This document shows positions 53,312-63,442 of a stretch of DNA of 64,000 nucleotides, piece by piece. Source of the stretch: Azospirillum thermophilum (GTDB lineage: Bacteria > Pseudomonadota > Alphaproteobacteria > Azospirillales > Azospirillaceae); assembly GCF_003130795.1 (NCBI RefSeq), contig NZ_CP029352.1, forward strand, positions 237,001 to 301,000, given 5' to 3'. The position numbers were made by a program, and so were the translations under genes. The notes under the pieces were generated by a model. That model was not told the DNA's origin and made no database searches. It saw nothing but the letters and a program-made list of their open reading frames with translations. Numbering within the stretch: position 1 is the first letter of the stretch; every line of letters begins with the position of its first letter.

Positions 53312-54352
53312 TTACGACTTCGGTTCGGACTTCGCGTTGTAGCGCTTGGCCCATTCCGCCAGGATCGCGTCGCGGTTGGCCGCGGCCCAGGCGAAGTCGT
53401 TGTTCTTGATCATCGACGCCTCGGCATCCTTGGGATAGTTCGGCGTGTCCTTGGTCACGCCGGGGTGCGCGGTGACCTGGTAGAAGGTGACGTACAGCTC
53501 GCTCGCCTTCTTGGAGGCTGCCCAGTCGGCCAGCTTCTGCGCGGCCCCCAGGTTCTTGGTGCCCTTGACGATGGCGGTCGCCTCCATCTCCCAGCCCGCC
53601 CCTTCGGAGGCCAGGATGACGTCGATCGGCGCGCCCTTGGTCTTCTGCTGGGCGCCGGTGTACTCGATGGAGATGCCGATGGCGTATTCGCCGGCCGCCG
53701 CCATCTTGCAGGGCTTGGAGCCGGAGTGGGTGTAGACGGCGACGTTGTCGTTCAGCTTGTCCATGTAGGCCCAGCCCTTGTCCTGGCCCATGGTCTGCAG
53801 CCAGCCCGACACGGCGAGGAAGCCGGTGCCGGAGGAGGCCGGGTTCGGCATCACCACCTGGCCCTTGTATTCCGGCTTCAGCAGGTCGGCCCAGCTCGTC
53901 GGCTTCGGCAGCTTCTTCTTCTCGGCCTCGACCGTGTTGAAGCAGATGGCGGCCATCCAGGCATCCATGCCGACCCAGGCCGGCGGGGCCTTGGCGTCGC
54001 GGAAGGCCGGCTTCAGGGCCTCGACGCCCTTCGGCGCGTAGGGCTGAAGCATCCCCTGCTTGTCGAGGATCATCAGGCTGGAGGCGGCGACGCCCCACAC
54101 CACGTCGGCGCGGGGATTGTCCTTTTCGGCCAGCAGCTTGGCGGTGATGACGCCGGTGGAGTCGCGCACCCACTCGATCTCGACGCCGGGGTTGTCGGCC
54201 TCGAACGACTTCTTGTAGGGGGCGAGCTGCTCGTTCTCCAGCGCCGTGTAGACGGTCAGCTTGGTGGCGGCACCGGCGCTGTCCATGCCGGTGACGAGCG
54301 CGACGGTGGCCGCCGCCAGGGTCAGGCCGAAGGGCGCGATACGAAGGGTCAT
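53312..54352 (-). CDS. phnS: 2-aminoethylphosphonate ABC transporter substrate-binding protein
   Basis: A 346-residue periplasmic protein. Signal peptide 'LAAATVALVTGMDSAGAATK', then 'LTVYTALENEQLAPYKKSFEADNPGVEIEWVRDSTGVITAKLLAEKDNPRADVVWGVAASSLMILDKQGML', the signature of the PhnS2/AepX-type AEP-binding proteins, with 'VVMPNPASSGTGFLAVSGWLQTMG'. It is the first gene of the leftward transporter unit. Together with phnW, phnX and the LysR gene this completes uptake and degradation of AEP. Confidence 0.93.
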   Translation of the reverse strand: MTLRIAPFGLTLAAATVALVTGMDSAGAATKLTVYTALENEQLAPYKKSFEADNPGVEIEWVRDSTGVITAKLLAEKDNPRADVVWGVAASSLMILDKQGMLQPYAPKGVEALKPAFRDAKAPPAWVGMDAWMAAICFNTVEAEKKKLPKPTSWADLLKPEYKGQVVMPNPASSGTGFLAVSGWLQTMGQDKGWAYMDKLNDNVAVYTHSGSKPCKMAAAGEYAIGISIEYTGAQQKTKGAPIDVILASEGAGWEMEATAIVKGTKNLGAAQKLADWAASKKASELYVTFYQVTAHPGVTKDTPNYPKDAEASMIKNNDFAWAAANRDAILAEWAKRYNAKSEPKS

Positions 54353-54976
54353 GCGTTGGTGCTCCCGTGTCCCGTTTCTTGTCCAGGAAGCGGAGACCGG
54401 CGCCGCGCCGTGCCTCCGGGCGGGCTTCTTGTAATCCTGCGGACGGCCGGGAACCCGTTAAGCTTTGGTTACGGGAGACGCGACCGGTTCCGCCGAATCC
54501 GGTCATGGCGGTCCGGCCGCTGCTGTCCGGCCGGTAACGCCCTGCCGGCGGGCGGCGGCTCGCGGCGCGCTTCACGCCCGCCGGGAGTCGCCGTGACGGC
54601 GCCGGGAGTCGCCGGGAAATCGTCTGCGCGGGGCGATCCGAAGAACGCTGGATGCTCCGCAGACCAAACGGGCGGGGAGCCGGCGCCGTGCATTTCGCAA
54701 AACCGGGGAAAACGACCCGGATTCTGGGCGGCGGGGCACATGGAATTTGCATTTTTCTGGAAGTCGCCTACTTTATCGAAGGCGACATTTTTTCGGTGGA
54801 GTGGTTGGTGGGCTCGTGAAGTGGAAGAGGTCCCGGGCGACTGCCGCTCCGCCGGCCGGTCGGTCCCGTGTCGCGTTTCTTATCGGAAAGCCGGCTGGCT
54901 GGCTGGCTGCGACCGGACGAGCCCGACAGTCCCCCTACCCGACGCCGTTGCGGCGTCCCCACTGCGCGAAGGCCCG
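54353..54976. other. gene-poor region between phnS and the small protein
   Basis: About 620 bases without a convincing gene. It contains a 15-base direct repeat CGCCGGGAGTCGCCG at 54579-54593 and 54600-54614, and a possible promoter (TTGCAT, 16 bases, TACTTT) overlapping a terminator-like hairpin at 54763-54793. Long open frames here are compositional artefacts. Confidence 0.5.
54763..54793 (+). terminator. terminator-like hairpin with T-run in a gene-poor region
   Basis: GTCGCCT / AGGCGAC form a seven-pair stem with a ten-base loop, followed directly by ATTTTTTCGG. No plus-strand gene lies upstream, so it may end a small RNA or act as a leader attenuator for the 76-residue protein gene downstream. 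Confidence 0.4.
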
Positions 54977-55207
54977 ATGACCATGGACATGCTCGAAAAG
55001 CTCCCGGCGATGACCGATGCCGATCTCGGCACCCTCGTCTCCAATGCCGAGCGACTGGCCCAGAACGGCACGGCGAAACAGCAGCAGGCCGCGCAGGCCA
55101 TGCTGCCGGCCATCCAGGCCGAGGTCGTGCGGCGGCGCGACCTGAAACCGGCGAAACGTGCGCCGCGCGGTGGCCGCAAAGCGGCTGCCGGCGTGAAGGT
55201 CGCCTGA
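54977..55207 (+). CDS. small conserved-looking hypothetical protein
   Basis: A 76-residue protein: an N-terminal helical part '[50 protein letters not shown]' and a basic C-terminal tail '[16 protein letters not shown]'. Similar short proteins are common in Azospirillum-like genomes, but I know no function; the basic tail could contact nucleic acid. ATG 54977 or 54983 (MDMLEK) may be used. It precedes infC by about 85 bases on the same strand. Confidence 0.65.
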   Translation: MTMDMLEKLPAMTDADLGTLVSNAERLAQNGTAKQQQAAQAMLPAIQAEVVRRRDLKPAKRAPRGGRKAAAGVKVA

Positions 55208-55293
55208 CCCGTGCAGGCGATCCCGCGGCATCATCCCGGCTCCCAGGACTGCCCAGAAGCAGCCGTGGAGCAGCAACATCCAGGAGATCGACT

Positions 55294-55827
55294 ATAGCTA
55301 AGCTGTATGACGCGGATCCGGTCCGCGAAGGCCCGCGCCTCAACCGGGAAATCACTGCACGCATGGTCCGCCTCGTCGGCGCCGACGGCGAGATGGTCGG
55401 CGTCGTTCCGCTGCGCCAGGCGTTCGACGCCGCGGCCGACGCGGAACTCGACCTCGTCGAGGTCGCGCCGCAGGCCGATCCGCCGGTGTGCAAGATCCTC
55501 GACTACGGGAAGTTCCGTTTCGAGGAGCAGAAGAAGGCGAACGAGGCGCGCAAGAAGCAGAAGATCATCGAGTTGAAGGAGCTGAAGCTCCGTCCCAACA
55601 TCGATGACCATGACTATGACGTGAAGATGCGCGCAGCCGTCCGTTTCCTGGAGGAAGGGGACAAGATCAAGCTGACCATGCGGTTCCGCGGACGCGAAAT
55701 GGCGCACCAGAACCTTGGCATGGACGTTCTGATCCGGGTGCGCGACCAGCTCCAGGACATGGCGAAGGTCGAGCAGATGCCGCGCATGGAAGGCCGCATG
55801 ATGGTCATGGTGCTGGCACCGCGATGA
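55294..55827 (+). CDS. infC: translation initiation factor IF-3
   Basis: A 177-residue IF-3, which keeps 30S subunits free and checks start-codon pairing. N-domain '[69 protein letters not shown]', linker '[25 protein letters not shown]', C-domain '[29 protein letters not shown]'. No ATG, GTG or TTG stands before this in frame at a sensible place. ATA 55294 lies seven bases after AGGAG (55282-55286) and is the best start; infC commonly uses a rare codon for autoregulation. CTG 55303 is the alternative. A strong terminator follows. Confidence 0.93.
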   Translation: MAKLYDADPVREGPRLNREITARMVRLVGADGEMVGVVPLRQAFDAAADAELDLVEVAPQADPPVCKILDYGKFRFEEQKKANEARKKQKIIELKELKLRPNIDDHDYDVKMRAAVRFLEEGDKIKLTMRFRGREMAHQNLGMDVLIRVRDQLQDMAKVEQMPRMEGRMMVMVLAPR

Positions 55828-55849
55828 AGACCCGCGGCGCATGACGGAA

Positions 55850-55885
55850 CGAAAAAGGACGGCCGGTGCCGTCCTTTTTCGTTTG
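55850..55885 (+). terminator. rho-independent terminator after infC
   Basis: CGAAAAAGGACGGC / GCCGTCCTTTTTCG form a 14-pair perfect stem with a CGGT loop. The A-run and T-run on the two sides make it usable from either strand. It is 23 bases past the infC stop. Confidence 0.92.
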
Positions 55886-56052
55886 TCCGCTCCGGTTTGT
55901 CCGGCCGGCGTCACAAACAGTAAGGGAAACCAACTGAGACGCATCGTCGCGTTTGATCCATGGCAGTCGATCGGCGCGCCAACAGGGATAAGGTGTCGGA
56001 CGAACGGCCTCCGCAGCAGCCCCTGCGGGCGGCCACACAGTGGAGAGATCGC

Positions 56053-56595
56053 ATGACCGATGCGAATATTGTGACGGCCGCGCTCCGGTATGCGGCGGGG
56101 ATTTACGAGGGCATCTATCGTCCGGATTCGTCGCGCACCCCGTTCGTGACGCATCTCAGCGAGACCGCCGACCTGGTGGCCAGGGCAGGGGGCACGCCGG
56201 AAGAGGTCGCCGCCGCCTGGCTGCACGACGTGGTCGAGGACGGGCACGCGACCCTGGCGACGATCCGCGAGCAGTTCGGCAGCTCCATCGCGGCGCTGGT
56301 CGAAGCGGTGACCGATCCGGCTGAGATCGGCGTCCTGCCGATCAAGGAGCGCAAGGCCGCCCAGGCCCGGCGGCTCGCCGAGGCGTGCGACGGGGCGAAG
56401 CGGATCAAGATGGGCGAGCAGATCTCGATTCTGCGCGCGCTGGCGGTCGAGCGTCCGGCCTCCTGGACGATCGAGCGCAGCATCGACTATGTCGCCGGAG
56501 CCCGGCAGGTCGCCGACATCTGCCGCGACGTCAGCAGCTTTCTCAGCGACCAGTTCGCCGCGGCGCACGCGGCGGCGGAGAAGGCCCTGCCCTAG
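56053..56595 (+). CDS. HD-domain metal-dependent hydrolase (small RelA/SpoT-hydrolase-like)
   Basis: A 180-residue single-domain HD protein. The metal-binding pattern matches the hydrolase half of RelA/SpoT proteins: 'PFVTHLSETADLVARAGGTPEEVAAAWLHDVVEDGHATLATIREQFG', giving H34, H58-D59 and E62-D63, with 'KRIKMGEQISILRALA' further on where RSH hydrolases have their D-x-x-x-N region (here changed). It may hydrolyse a nucleotide such as an alarmone, but the substrate is unproven. ATG 56053 follows TGGAGAGATCGC. It is monocistronic. Confidence 0.88.
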   Translation: MTDANIVTAALRYAAGIYEGIYRPDSSRTPFVTHLSETADLVARAGGTPEEVAAAWLHDVVEDGHATLATIREQFGSSIAALVEAVTDPAEIGVLPIKERKAAQARRLAEACDGAKRIKMGEQISILRALAVERPASWTIERSIDYVAGARQVADICRDVSSFLSDQFAAAHAAAEKALP

Positions 56596-56661
56596 GCCGG
56601 CCCCCCGCGCGAAGGGACGGCCGACGGCGCCCGCCGCCCCGGCGCGTCCCGTGGCACCCGC

Positions 56662-57789
56662 TCAGGCCAGCAGGGTGGCGACCTCCGCGACCCCACGCTC
56701 CTGGCCGAGGCCGGTCAGCATGGCCAGCGTCGCGCCGTCGAGGGGAATGCCCTCGGCCAGCCGCTTCTCGCGGGTGCGGATCTCCGGCTCACCCGGCATC
56801 CGTATGGCGTCCACGCCGGCGGCCGCCGGGGTGTCGCGGACATAGGCGACCAGATCGTCCAGGTCGGCGGCCCAGCCGGCGTTCCCGCCGCGCGCCGGGT
56901 CGATGACGATGGCGAACATGTTGTTCATGATGCGCTCGGCGCTCTGGTGCGTCGGCGTGCCGGGCATGGCGGACGCCAGCGCCCCGGCCAGCACGTCGCA
57001 CATCAGCGCGAGGCCGAACCCCTTGTGCCCGCCGAGCGGCAGCAGCGCGCCGTAGGGATCGCTGAACATCACCTTCGGGTCGCGCGTGCCGTTCCCTTCG
57101 GCGTCGATCAGCAGGCCGGGCGCCATCTCCTGTCCCTTGCCCATGGCGACCCGGCATTTGCCGACCGCGACTGCGCTCGTCGCGAAGTCGAGGATGAGGG
57201 CGGGCGTGGCCTGCGTGGCCGGCACGGCGATGCAGATCGGGTTGGTGCCCAGCCGCGCCTGGATTCCGTCATGCGGCGCCACCATCGGACGGCTGGCGAC
57301 ATTGACGAAGGCGATGCACACCAGCCCGGCGCGGCTGCACTGTTCGCCGTAGGAGCCGACGCGGCCGATATGGTGGGTGTCGCGCAGCGACAGCGCCACC
57401 AGCCCCTCCCGCTGCGCCTGCTCGATGGCGAGGTCCATCGCTTCCCGGGCGATGACCTGACCATAGCCATGGCCGCCGGCGACGGACAGGAAGGCTCCCG
57501 ACCGGCCGATCACCGCGGCGTGCTGGTTGGGCCGCAGCAGCCCGGCCTCGATGGCCGGCATGTACATCGACAGCATGCCGACGCCGTGGCTGTCATGCCC
57601 GCGGAGGTTGGCCTCGACCAGATGGTCGGCGACGATCCGCGCTTCTTCGGTGTCGCTGCCGGCCGCCTGGAGCAGCAGGCGGACTGCTTCGAGCAGGGGG
57701 GCCGCCTTCACCGGGCGGATGCTGGTCCCGTAGACGCCGGCGTTGAAGGACGCCGCAGCGGAAAAGGGATCCTTGTGAGAGTCGTTCAT
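56662..57789 (-). CDS. malate/L-lactate dehydrogenase family (Ldh-type) oxidoreductase
   Basis: A 375-residue NAD(P)-dependent oxidoreductase of the Ldh_2 family (YiaK, DlgD, AllD relatives), not the classical Rossmann fold. Motifs: 'VADHLVEANLRGHDSHGVGMLSMYMPAIEAGLL', 'DTHHIGRVGSYGEQCSRAGLVCIAFVNVASRPMVAPHDGIQARLGTNPICIAVPA', 'LPLGGHKGFGLALMCDVLAGALASA'. Members reduce 2-oxo acids such as diketogulonate, oxamate precursors or malate. The ATG at 57789 (MNDSHKD) is used; upstream codons to 57870 are low-complexity. It is the only gene of its unit; substrate unknown. Confidence 0.92.
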   Translation of the reverse strand: MNDSHKDPFSAAASFNAGVYGTSIRPVKAAPLLEAVRLLLQAAGSDTEEARIVADHLVEANLRGHDSHGVGMLSMYMPAIEAGLLRPNQHAAVIGRSGAFLSVAGGHGYGQVIAREAMDLAIEQAQREGLVALSLRDTHHIGRVGSYGEQCSRAGLVCIAFVNVASRPMVAPHDGIQARLGTNPICIAVPATQATPALILDFATSAVAVGKCRVAMGKGQEMAPGLLIDAEGNGTRDPKVMFSDPYGALLPLGGHKGFGLALMCDVLAGALASAMPGTPTHQSAERIMNNMFAIVIDPARGGNAGWAADLDDLVAYVRDTPAAAGVDAIRMPGEPEIRTREKRLAEGIPLDGATLAMLTGLGQERGVAEVATLLA

Positions 57790-57915
57790 GTCCTGGGTTC
57801 CCGACGCACCACCGCCGCCGCTGGACGATGGGTCCGCCCCCATTTGGTCGGCTGTTCGCAGGCGAAACAAGGGCCGATTTCACGCAGGTCCCATTCCCGG
57901 CCGGCGCGGCGGCGG

Positions 57916-59499
57916 TTACACCGACCGCGTCGGCAGGGAGGCCGCCAGCGCCTGGACCTGCCGGCCGGGATCGGCATCGGCGAAGGCTCCGGGCGTCACC
58001 GGGTCCGAGAAGACATAGTCGCTGCCTTCGTTGAGGGAGGGCATGCCCTGGGCGTAGCCGGTGACGTGGACGGTCGAGCCGTCCTTGAAGGAGAAATCGG
58101 CGGTCCAGGAGGTCGCTCCGTCGATGTAGGGTTTCAGGTCGGTCAGTTCGACGGGAGCGGTAAGATCCTCCGCCGAATAGCCAATGAAAACCATGAGATC
58201 CTTCGACTCGTCGAAGCCAATGATCCGGTCGTTGCCGAAGCCGCCCTTCTCCTCTCGACCGAACAGGATCAGGTCGGGCTCGTCGGCATAGTTGATCCAG
58301 GGATGACGTGACGGCGCTCCGCCGGCATTCATTCCGTCGTCACCCTTGCCGCCGATCATCGTATCCCGGCCGATGGGCGTGCTGTAGGCGCTGTCCATGC
58401 CGAAGGGGCCGAGATAGTCGTTGCCCGCACCCCCGACCATAAGGTCATCGCCCGCCGCGCCGTTGAGAGAATCGTCACCCTCCAGGCCGAGAAGCGTGTC
58501 GTCACCGCCGAAACTGTTGACGCCGTTGCCGGACTCGTTGCCGATGAAGAGATTGGGCTGCTCGTTTCCCCATATGAGGCCACCGCCCGTGCCGGTCTGT
58601 ACCGTCACGTTCTCGATGTTGTTGGCCATGCCGTAGGTACCCTTGACGAAGACCGTATCGGTGCCCTCCCCGGGGTTCTCGAGGATGAAGTCGGAGGGGA
58701 CCAGGACGCTGTCTGAGCCGTTGATCCAGTAGACGTCGTCACCTGTCCCGCCCGTCAGGGTATCCGCCACCGTATCGTCGCCGGCATAGAGCGTGTCGTT
58801 CCCGGTTCCGCCGAACAGGCTGTCGATTCCGATCCCACCACCCATCAGGTCGTTGCCCGTGCCGCCGTACATCGTATCGTTGCCGGCTCCGGCCCACAGG
58901 ATGTCGTTGCCGCCGCGGCCGAGCGTGAGATCGGCGCCATCGCGCCCGTCGATCCGGTTGTTTCCGGCGTTCCCGGTCAGCCGGTTGTCGAGGCCGTTGC
59001 CGATGGCGTCGCCATTGGCGGACGATCCTTTTTCCTGCAGGGTCAGGTGTTCCAGGGCGTTGCCGAGCGCCCAGCCGTACTTGGCGATGACCGTGTCGAT
59101 GCCCCCGCCGGCCGCCTCGACGACGAGGTCCTCCGGTCCGTTCACCCAGAAGCTGTCGTTGCCCGTGCCACCGACCAGCGTATCGGGCGCCGGATCGTCG
59201 CCGGCAAAGAGGGTGTCGTTACCCATGCCGCCATAGACGGCGTCGTTGCCGGTCCCGGCCCGGATCGTATCGTTGCCCTGGTCGCCGTAGAGCCTGTCCG
59301 GCCCGCCAAGGCCGGAGATCAGGTCGTCGCCATCGTTGCCGGAGATGCGGTCGGCCCCCGGCCCGCCGGTCAGGGTGTCTGCCCTTGCGGTGCCCGTCAG
59401 GGTCCGGGCGACTTGCGGTCCTGCCGGTCTGCGGTCGCTCGCGACGCTGTCGAGGGGGAAGGTTGGGAGATCGATGTTGGCGGCGATGGTCGTCCCCAT
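57916..59499 (-). CDS. RTX-type calcium-binding repeat protein (probable type I secreted)
   Basis: A 527-residue acidic protein of haemolysin-type nonapeptide repeats (GGxGxDxLx). Blocks run at about 37-110 ('GTARADTLTGGPGADRISGNDGDDLISGLGGPDRLYGDQGNDTIRAGTGND'), 180-270 and 330-400, separated by 'DTVIAKYGWALGNALEHLTLQEKGSSANGDAIGNGLDNRLTGNAGNN'-type parallel beta-roll spacers. There is no N-terminal signal peptide, as expected for type I export through a C-terminal signal. No enzymatic domain is visible. ATG 59499 has AAGGAGG upstream. No ABC exporter, HlyD or TolC gene is nearby. Confidence 0.9.
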   Translation of the reverse strand: MGTTIAANIDLPTFPLDSVASDRRPAGPQVARTLTGTARADTLTGGPGADRISGNDGDDLISGLGGPDRLYGDQGNDTIRAGTGNDAVYGGMGNDTLFAGDDPAPDTLVGGTGNDSFWVNGPEDLVVEAAGGGIDTVIAKYGWALGNALEHLTLQEKGSSANGDAIGNGLDNRLTGNAGNNRIDGRDGADLTLGRGGNDILWAGAGNDTMYGGTGNDLMGGGIGIDSLFGGTGNDTLYAGDDTVADTLTGGTGDDVYWINGSDSVLVPSDFILENPGEGTDTVFVKGTYGMANNIENVTVQTGTGGGLIWGNEQPNLFIGNESGNGVNSFGGDDTLLGLEGDDSLNGAAGDDLMVGGAGNDYLGPFGMDSAYSTPIGRDTMIGGKGDDGMNAGGAPSRHPWINYADEPDLILFGREEKGGFGNDRIIGFDESKDLMVFIGYSAEDLTAPVELTDLKPYIDGATSWTADFSFKDGSTVHVTGYAQGMPSLNEGSDYVFSDPVTPGAFADADPGRQVQALAASLPTRSV

Positions 59500-59914
59500 G
59501 GCGCCCTCCTTGTTCACGGCCTTCGTCTCTGAAGACCCATTGTCGATAAGGCGGCTGCCAACATTGTCAGACTGCAATCTTGCGGGTGTAAGACGAGTAT
59601 TTGTGGAGTGTGACGTTATGAAATGGTCCTCGGCGGATGCCGTTGGAAAAGAAGCCTTTTTAATCGTTGCCTTGACGGGAGAAAGCGAGTTCTCTGCTGA
59701 TCGATGGCGAGGGCCGTCAGCCAACTTTGAGCGATGACTCTCACGAAACACGACTTCAGGTGGTAGTCCTGCTGGATTTCTATCCGGCCGGACCAGGAGA
59801 AGGCCGCCGCATTCCGTCCCGGCGTGGACAGGATTTTCGGCGAAATCGCACGGTGCAGGTCACGCTGGGACTTGACGGCATCCCGGCGGACCGGCTACTC
59901 CTCTGCGCCCCTTT
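59500..59914. other. intergenic region between RTX gene and tRNA-Tyr
   Basis: About 415 bases, AT-richer than the surroundings at 59590-59710. It holds the RTX leader on the minus strand and, near its right end, a possible tRNA promoter (TTGACG at 59872-59877, 18 bases, TACTCC at 59896-59901). No gene is evident. Confidence 0.5.
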
Positions 59915-60000
59915 GGAAGGGTGGCCGAGTGGTTAAAGGCAGCAGACTGTAAATCTGCCCGCGTCAGCGTACGCTGGTTCGAATCCAGCCCCTTCCACCA
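59915..60000 (+). tRNA. tRNA-Tyr (GTA anticodon)
   Basis: An 86-base class II tRNA with a long variable arm. Acceptor GGAAGGG pairs with CCCTTCC, followed by discriminator A and an encoded CCA (59998-60000). D-arm GCCGAGTGGTTAAAGGC, anticodon loop ACTGTAAATC with GTA at its centre, T-arm GCTGGTTCGAATCCAGC. The GTA anticodon and long variable arm identify tyrosine. Confidence 0.97.
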
Positions 60001-60065
60001 TCATCTCCCATCGATGATTCCGAACCAGACGCCGCAACGCATGCCGCGGCGCCTTCGTCCTGCCG

Positions 60066-61402
60066 TCACGGGGTGTAGTCGGGACTGCCGATGGCCGTCG
60101 GGTCGAGGCGGGCCGCCACCAGGGCGGTGAACTGCGACAGCTCGCAGGTGCCGGGTCCGCGGCGGTCGGTGCAGCCCGGCAGGTCGAGCGGCGACTCTCC
60201 CGGCCCGGCTTCGCCGATGAGGGGAGCCAGGCTCCGCACCTGATCCGCGGTCGGCGCCACGAAGGAGGTCCGGACATAGCGCTTGCCGCTGGCGGGGTCG
60301 CGCAGCCGCTCGAACAGCAAGGCGCCGGTCGGCGAGGAGTCGTTGGGCTGGGTGCCCGGAATGGTCCAGGTCACCTCCATGACCGCGCGCATGTGGGCGA
60401 TGTTGGTGTCGTGGCCGACCAGCAGGGTCAGCCGGGCGGGCGGCGGGCCGGCGCCGGCCGCGGCGGCGTCCACCCCCTCGTTCAACGCGGCGACGATCTG
60501 CTGCAGCAGGAAGGAGCCGCCGCGCCGCGCGATGTAGGGCACATGCTCGACCGCGTCGTACTTCGCCATGCGCAGGGCCATCAGGTCGCGGACCTCGGCC
60601 GCCGCCACGCGGCCCCAGCCGACCTCCTCCGGCGCCATGCCCTCCATGTATTCGAGGCGAAAGGTCTCCACGATGGTCGAGGCGAGGTCGAGCGGCCCCT
60701 TCAGCCCGATGTTGCGGCCCTTGTCCTTGCGGTCGTCGATCTCCCAGGGCAGGTCGATGAGGTGGCAGCCCTCCGCCAGCCCGGCCTCGCGGCAGGTCTC
60801 CGGCCGCGGGCCGGGAAGGACGGCGTCGAGTCTGGCGAACAGGGGGGCCAGCCGCGCCTTGTAAGCGTCGAGGCTGCCGCCCATTGCCCGCAGCATGCCC
60901 TGCCGCGCCGCCTCATGGTCCAGCGGCGCCAAGCCGCGGGCAATGGGGGCGAAGAGCGTGTCGCGTGCGCCGGTGGAGGGGACTTGGAGCCTGCGGTCAG
61001 GCCGCAGCCGGGATAGAGCCCCTCCAGGATGCCGTTTCCGGTCTCGCGGGTGCGCTGGTCGGTGTTGGCCCAGGCGAAGATCTCCCCCTGGGCGGGGCAG
61101 CCGGAGGACGGCAGCAGCCCTTCACGGGCGAAGCGCTGGCGGTAATACTCGCCCATCCGCACCGCGCCGGCCTTGCCGTGCGGCGTCAGGTGCCCGTCCG
61201 GCACCGGCCAGGACGGCCAGGGCCGGGTCGACAGCGGGACGACCTTGTGCGTCTCGGTCGGTGGCCGGACGCCGTGCCGGCTGAACAGCACGGCCTTCTC
61301 CACCTGATCGGCATCGGCGGCAGCCGGCGCCGGTCCCAGAAGCGTCCCGCCCAGAATGGCCGCGGCGAGGGCAGCCGCCGGCAACCCGGATTTCGGTCCC
61401 AT
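60066..61402 (-). CDS. histidine-type acid phosphatase, AppA/Agp-like (frameshifted)
   Basis: A periplasmic phosphatase of the branch-2 histidine acid phosphatase family (phytase/glucose-1-phosphatase). Signal peptide 'GLPAAALAAAILGGTLLGPAPAAADA'; catalytic 'VLFSRHGVRPPTE' (RHGxRxP); C-terminal 'LTLLVGHDTNIAHMRAVMEVTWTIPG' carries the HD proton donor. The frame breaks at a G-run (60978-60981 on the plus strand): the first frame continues as a proline/arginine tail, while the second opens with 'DTLFAPIARGLAPLDHEAARQGML' and runs to 60066. Adding one C on the coding strand joins them into about 445 residues. ATG 61402 has GGAGG five bases upstream. Confidence 0.88.
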
Positions 61403-61444
61403 ATCCACCTCCGTTGAAGGATGATCCTGCGCCGAAGCGGCCGG

Positions 61445-62221
61445 TCAGTCGATACCGCGCAGCGGTCCCAGGGCCAGCAGGCGCCCGGTCAGTTCCTCCG
61501 TGCAGGCGACGACGACGTTGCCGCGGGTCAGTCCCTCGCCGGCCAGGAAATCGTTCGTCCAGCCGCCCGCCTCGCGGACCAGCAGAAGTCCGGCCAGCGC
61601 ATCCCAGGCATTGATGTGAAGCTCGACATAGCCGTCGCTGAGGCCGGCGGCGACAGTCGCCAGACCCATGGCGCCCGAACCGCAGCGGCGGAATTCGATG
61701 TCGTCGGCGACCATCTGCGTGATGAGGTCGAGGCTGAGCGACAGCGGCCGCCGCGCCGACCAGCCGACCTCGACCACCGCGCCGCCGCCGTGGCGCAGCC
61801 CGCTGGTGCGCAACGGCCGGCCGTTCATCATCGCGCCATGGCCGCGCCGGGCGACGAAGAGCCGGTCGAGGTCCGGGGCGTGGATCACGCCGATCTCGAC
61901 GGCGCCGCGATGGACCAGCGCCAACGAGACGCACCAGTTGGCGGTGCCGTGGATGTAGTTGGTGGTCCCGTCGATGGGATCGACCACCCAGACCAGCTCG
62001 GCCGGCGCGCCGCCGGTCTCCTCGCCGATCACCGGATCGCCGAAGGCCTCGCCGATGCGCCGCCGCACCAGCTCCTCGACGGCGAGGTCGGCGGCGGTGC
62101 AGAAGTCGATGCTGCTCTTGCTCTCGATCACTCCCAGCCCCTGGCGCATGGAGCGGGCGAGGGTGCCCGCCTCGACGGCGATGTCGATGGCGAGGCGGAG
62201 GCGGGCGTCGAAATCGGTCAT
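61445..62221 (-). CDS. inositol monophosphatase family protein
   Basis: A 258-residue Mg-dependent sugar/inositol phosphatase. Metal-binding motifs: 'PVIGEETGG' (E67, E68), 'WVVDPIDGTTNYIHGT' (D81, D84) and 'HINAWDALAGLLLVREAGGWTNDFLAG' near the C-terminus. Family members dephosphorylate inositol-1-phosphate, 3'-phosphoadenosine phosphates or fructose bisphosphate. It lies between a histidine acid phosphatase gene (43 bases downstream) and an AfuC/FbpC-type importer gene (105 bases upstream), all leftward, suggesting handling of an imported sugar or inositol phosphate. Confidence 0.94.
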   Translation of the reverse strand: MTDFDARLRLAIDIAVEAGTLARSMRQGLGVIESKSSIDFCTAADLAVEELVRRRIGEAFGDPVIGEETGGAPAELVWVVDPIDGTTNYIHGTANWCVSLALVHRGAVEIGVIHAPDLDRLFVARRGHGAMMNGRPLRTSGLRHGGGAVVEVGWSARRPLSLSLDLITQMVADDIEFRRCGSGAMGLATVAAGLSDGYVELHINAWDALAGLLLVREAGGWTNDFLAGEGLTRGNVVVACTEELTGRLLALGPLRGID

Positions 62222-62326
62222 GGGGATGCTCCACCGGACGCCGGCGCGGGGCCGGTCCGGACAAGTCGGGGGTGTGCGCGGCGGAAGGGGTTCCGCTGCG
62301 CTGACGGGATGGGGAAAGGGAGCGGA

Positions 62327-63438
<1,112 letters not shown>

Positions 63439-63442
<4 letters not shown>

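Noticed and set aside
59915..60000. tRNA-Tyr as an integration site for a mobile island
   Set aside because: No integrase gene lies next to it and no repeat of the tRNA 3' end was noticed in the neighbouring sequence.
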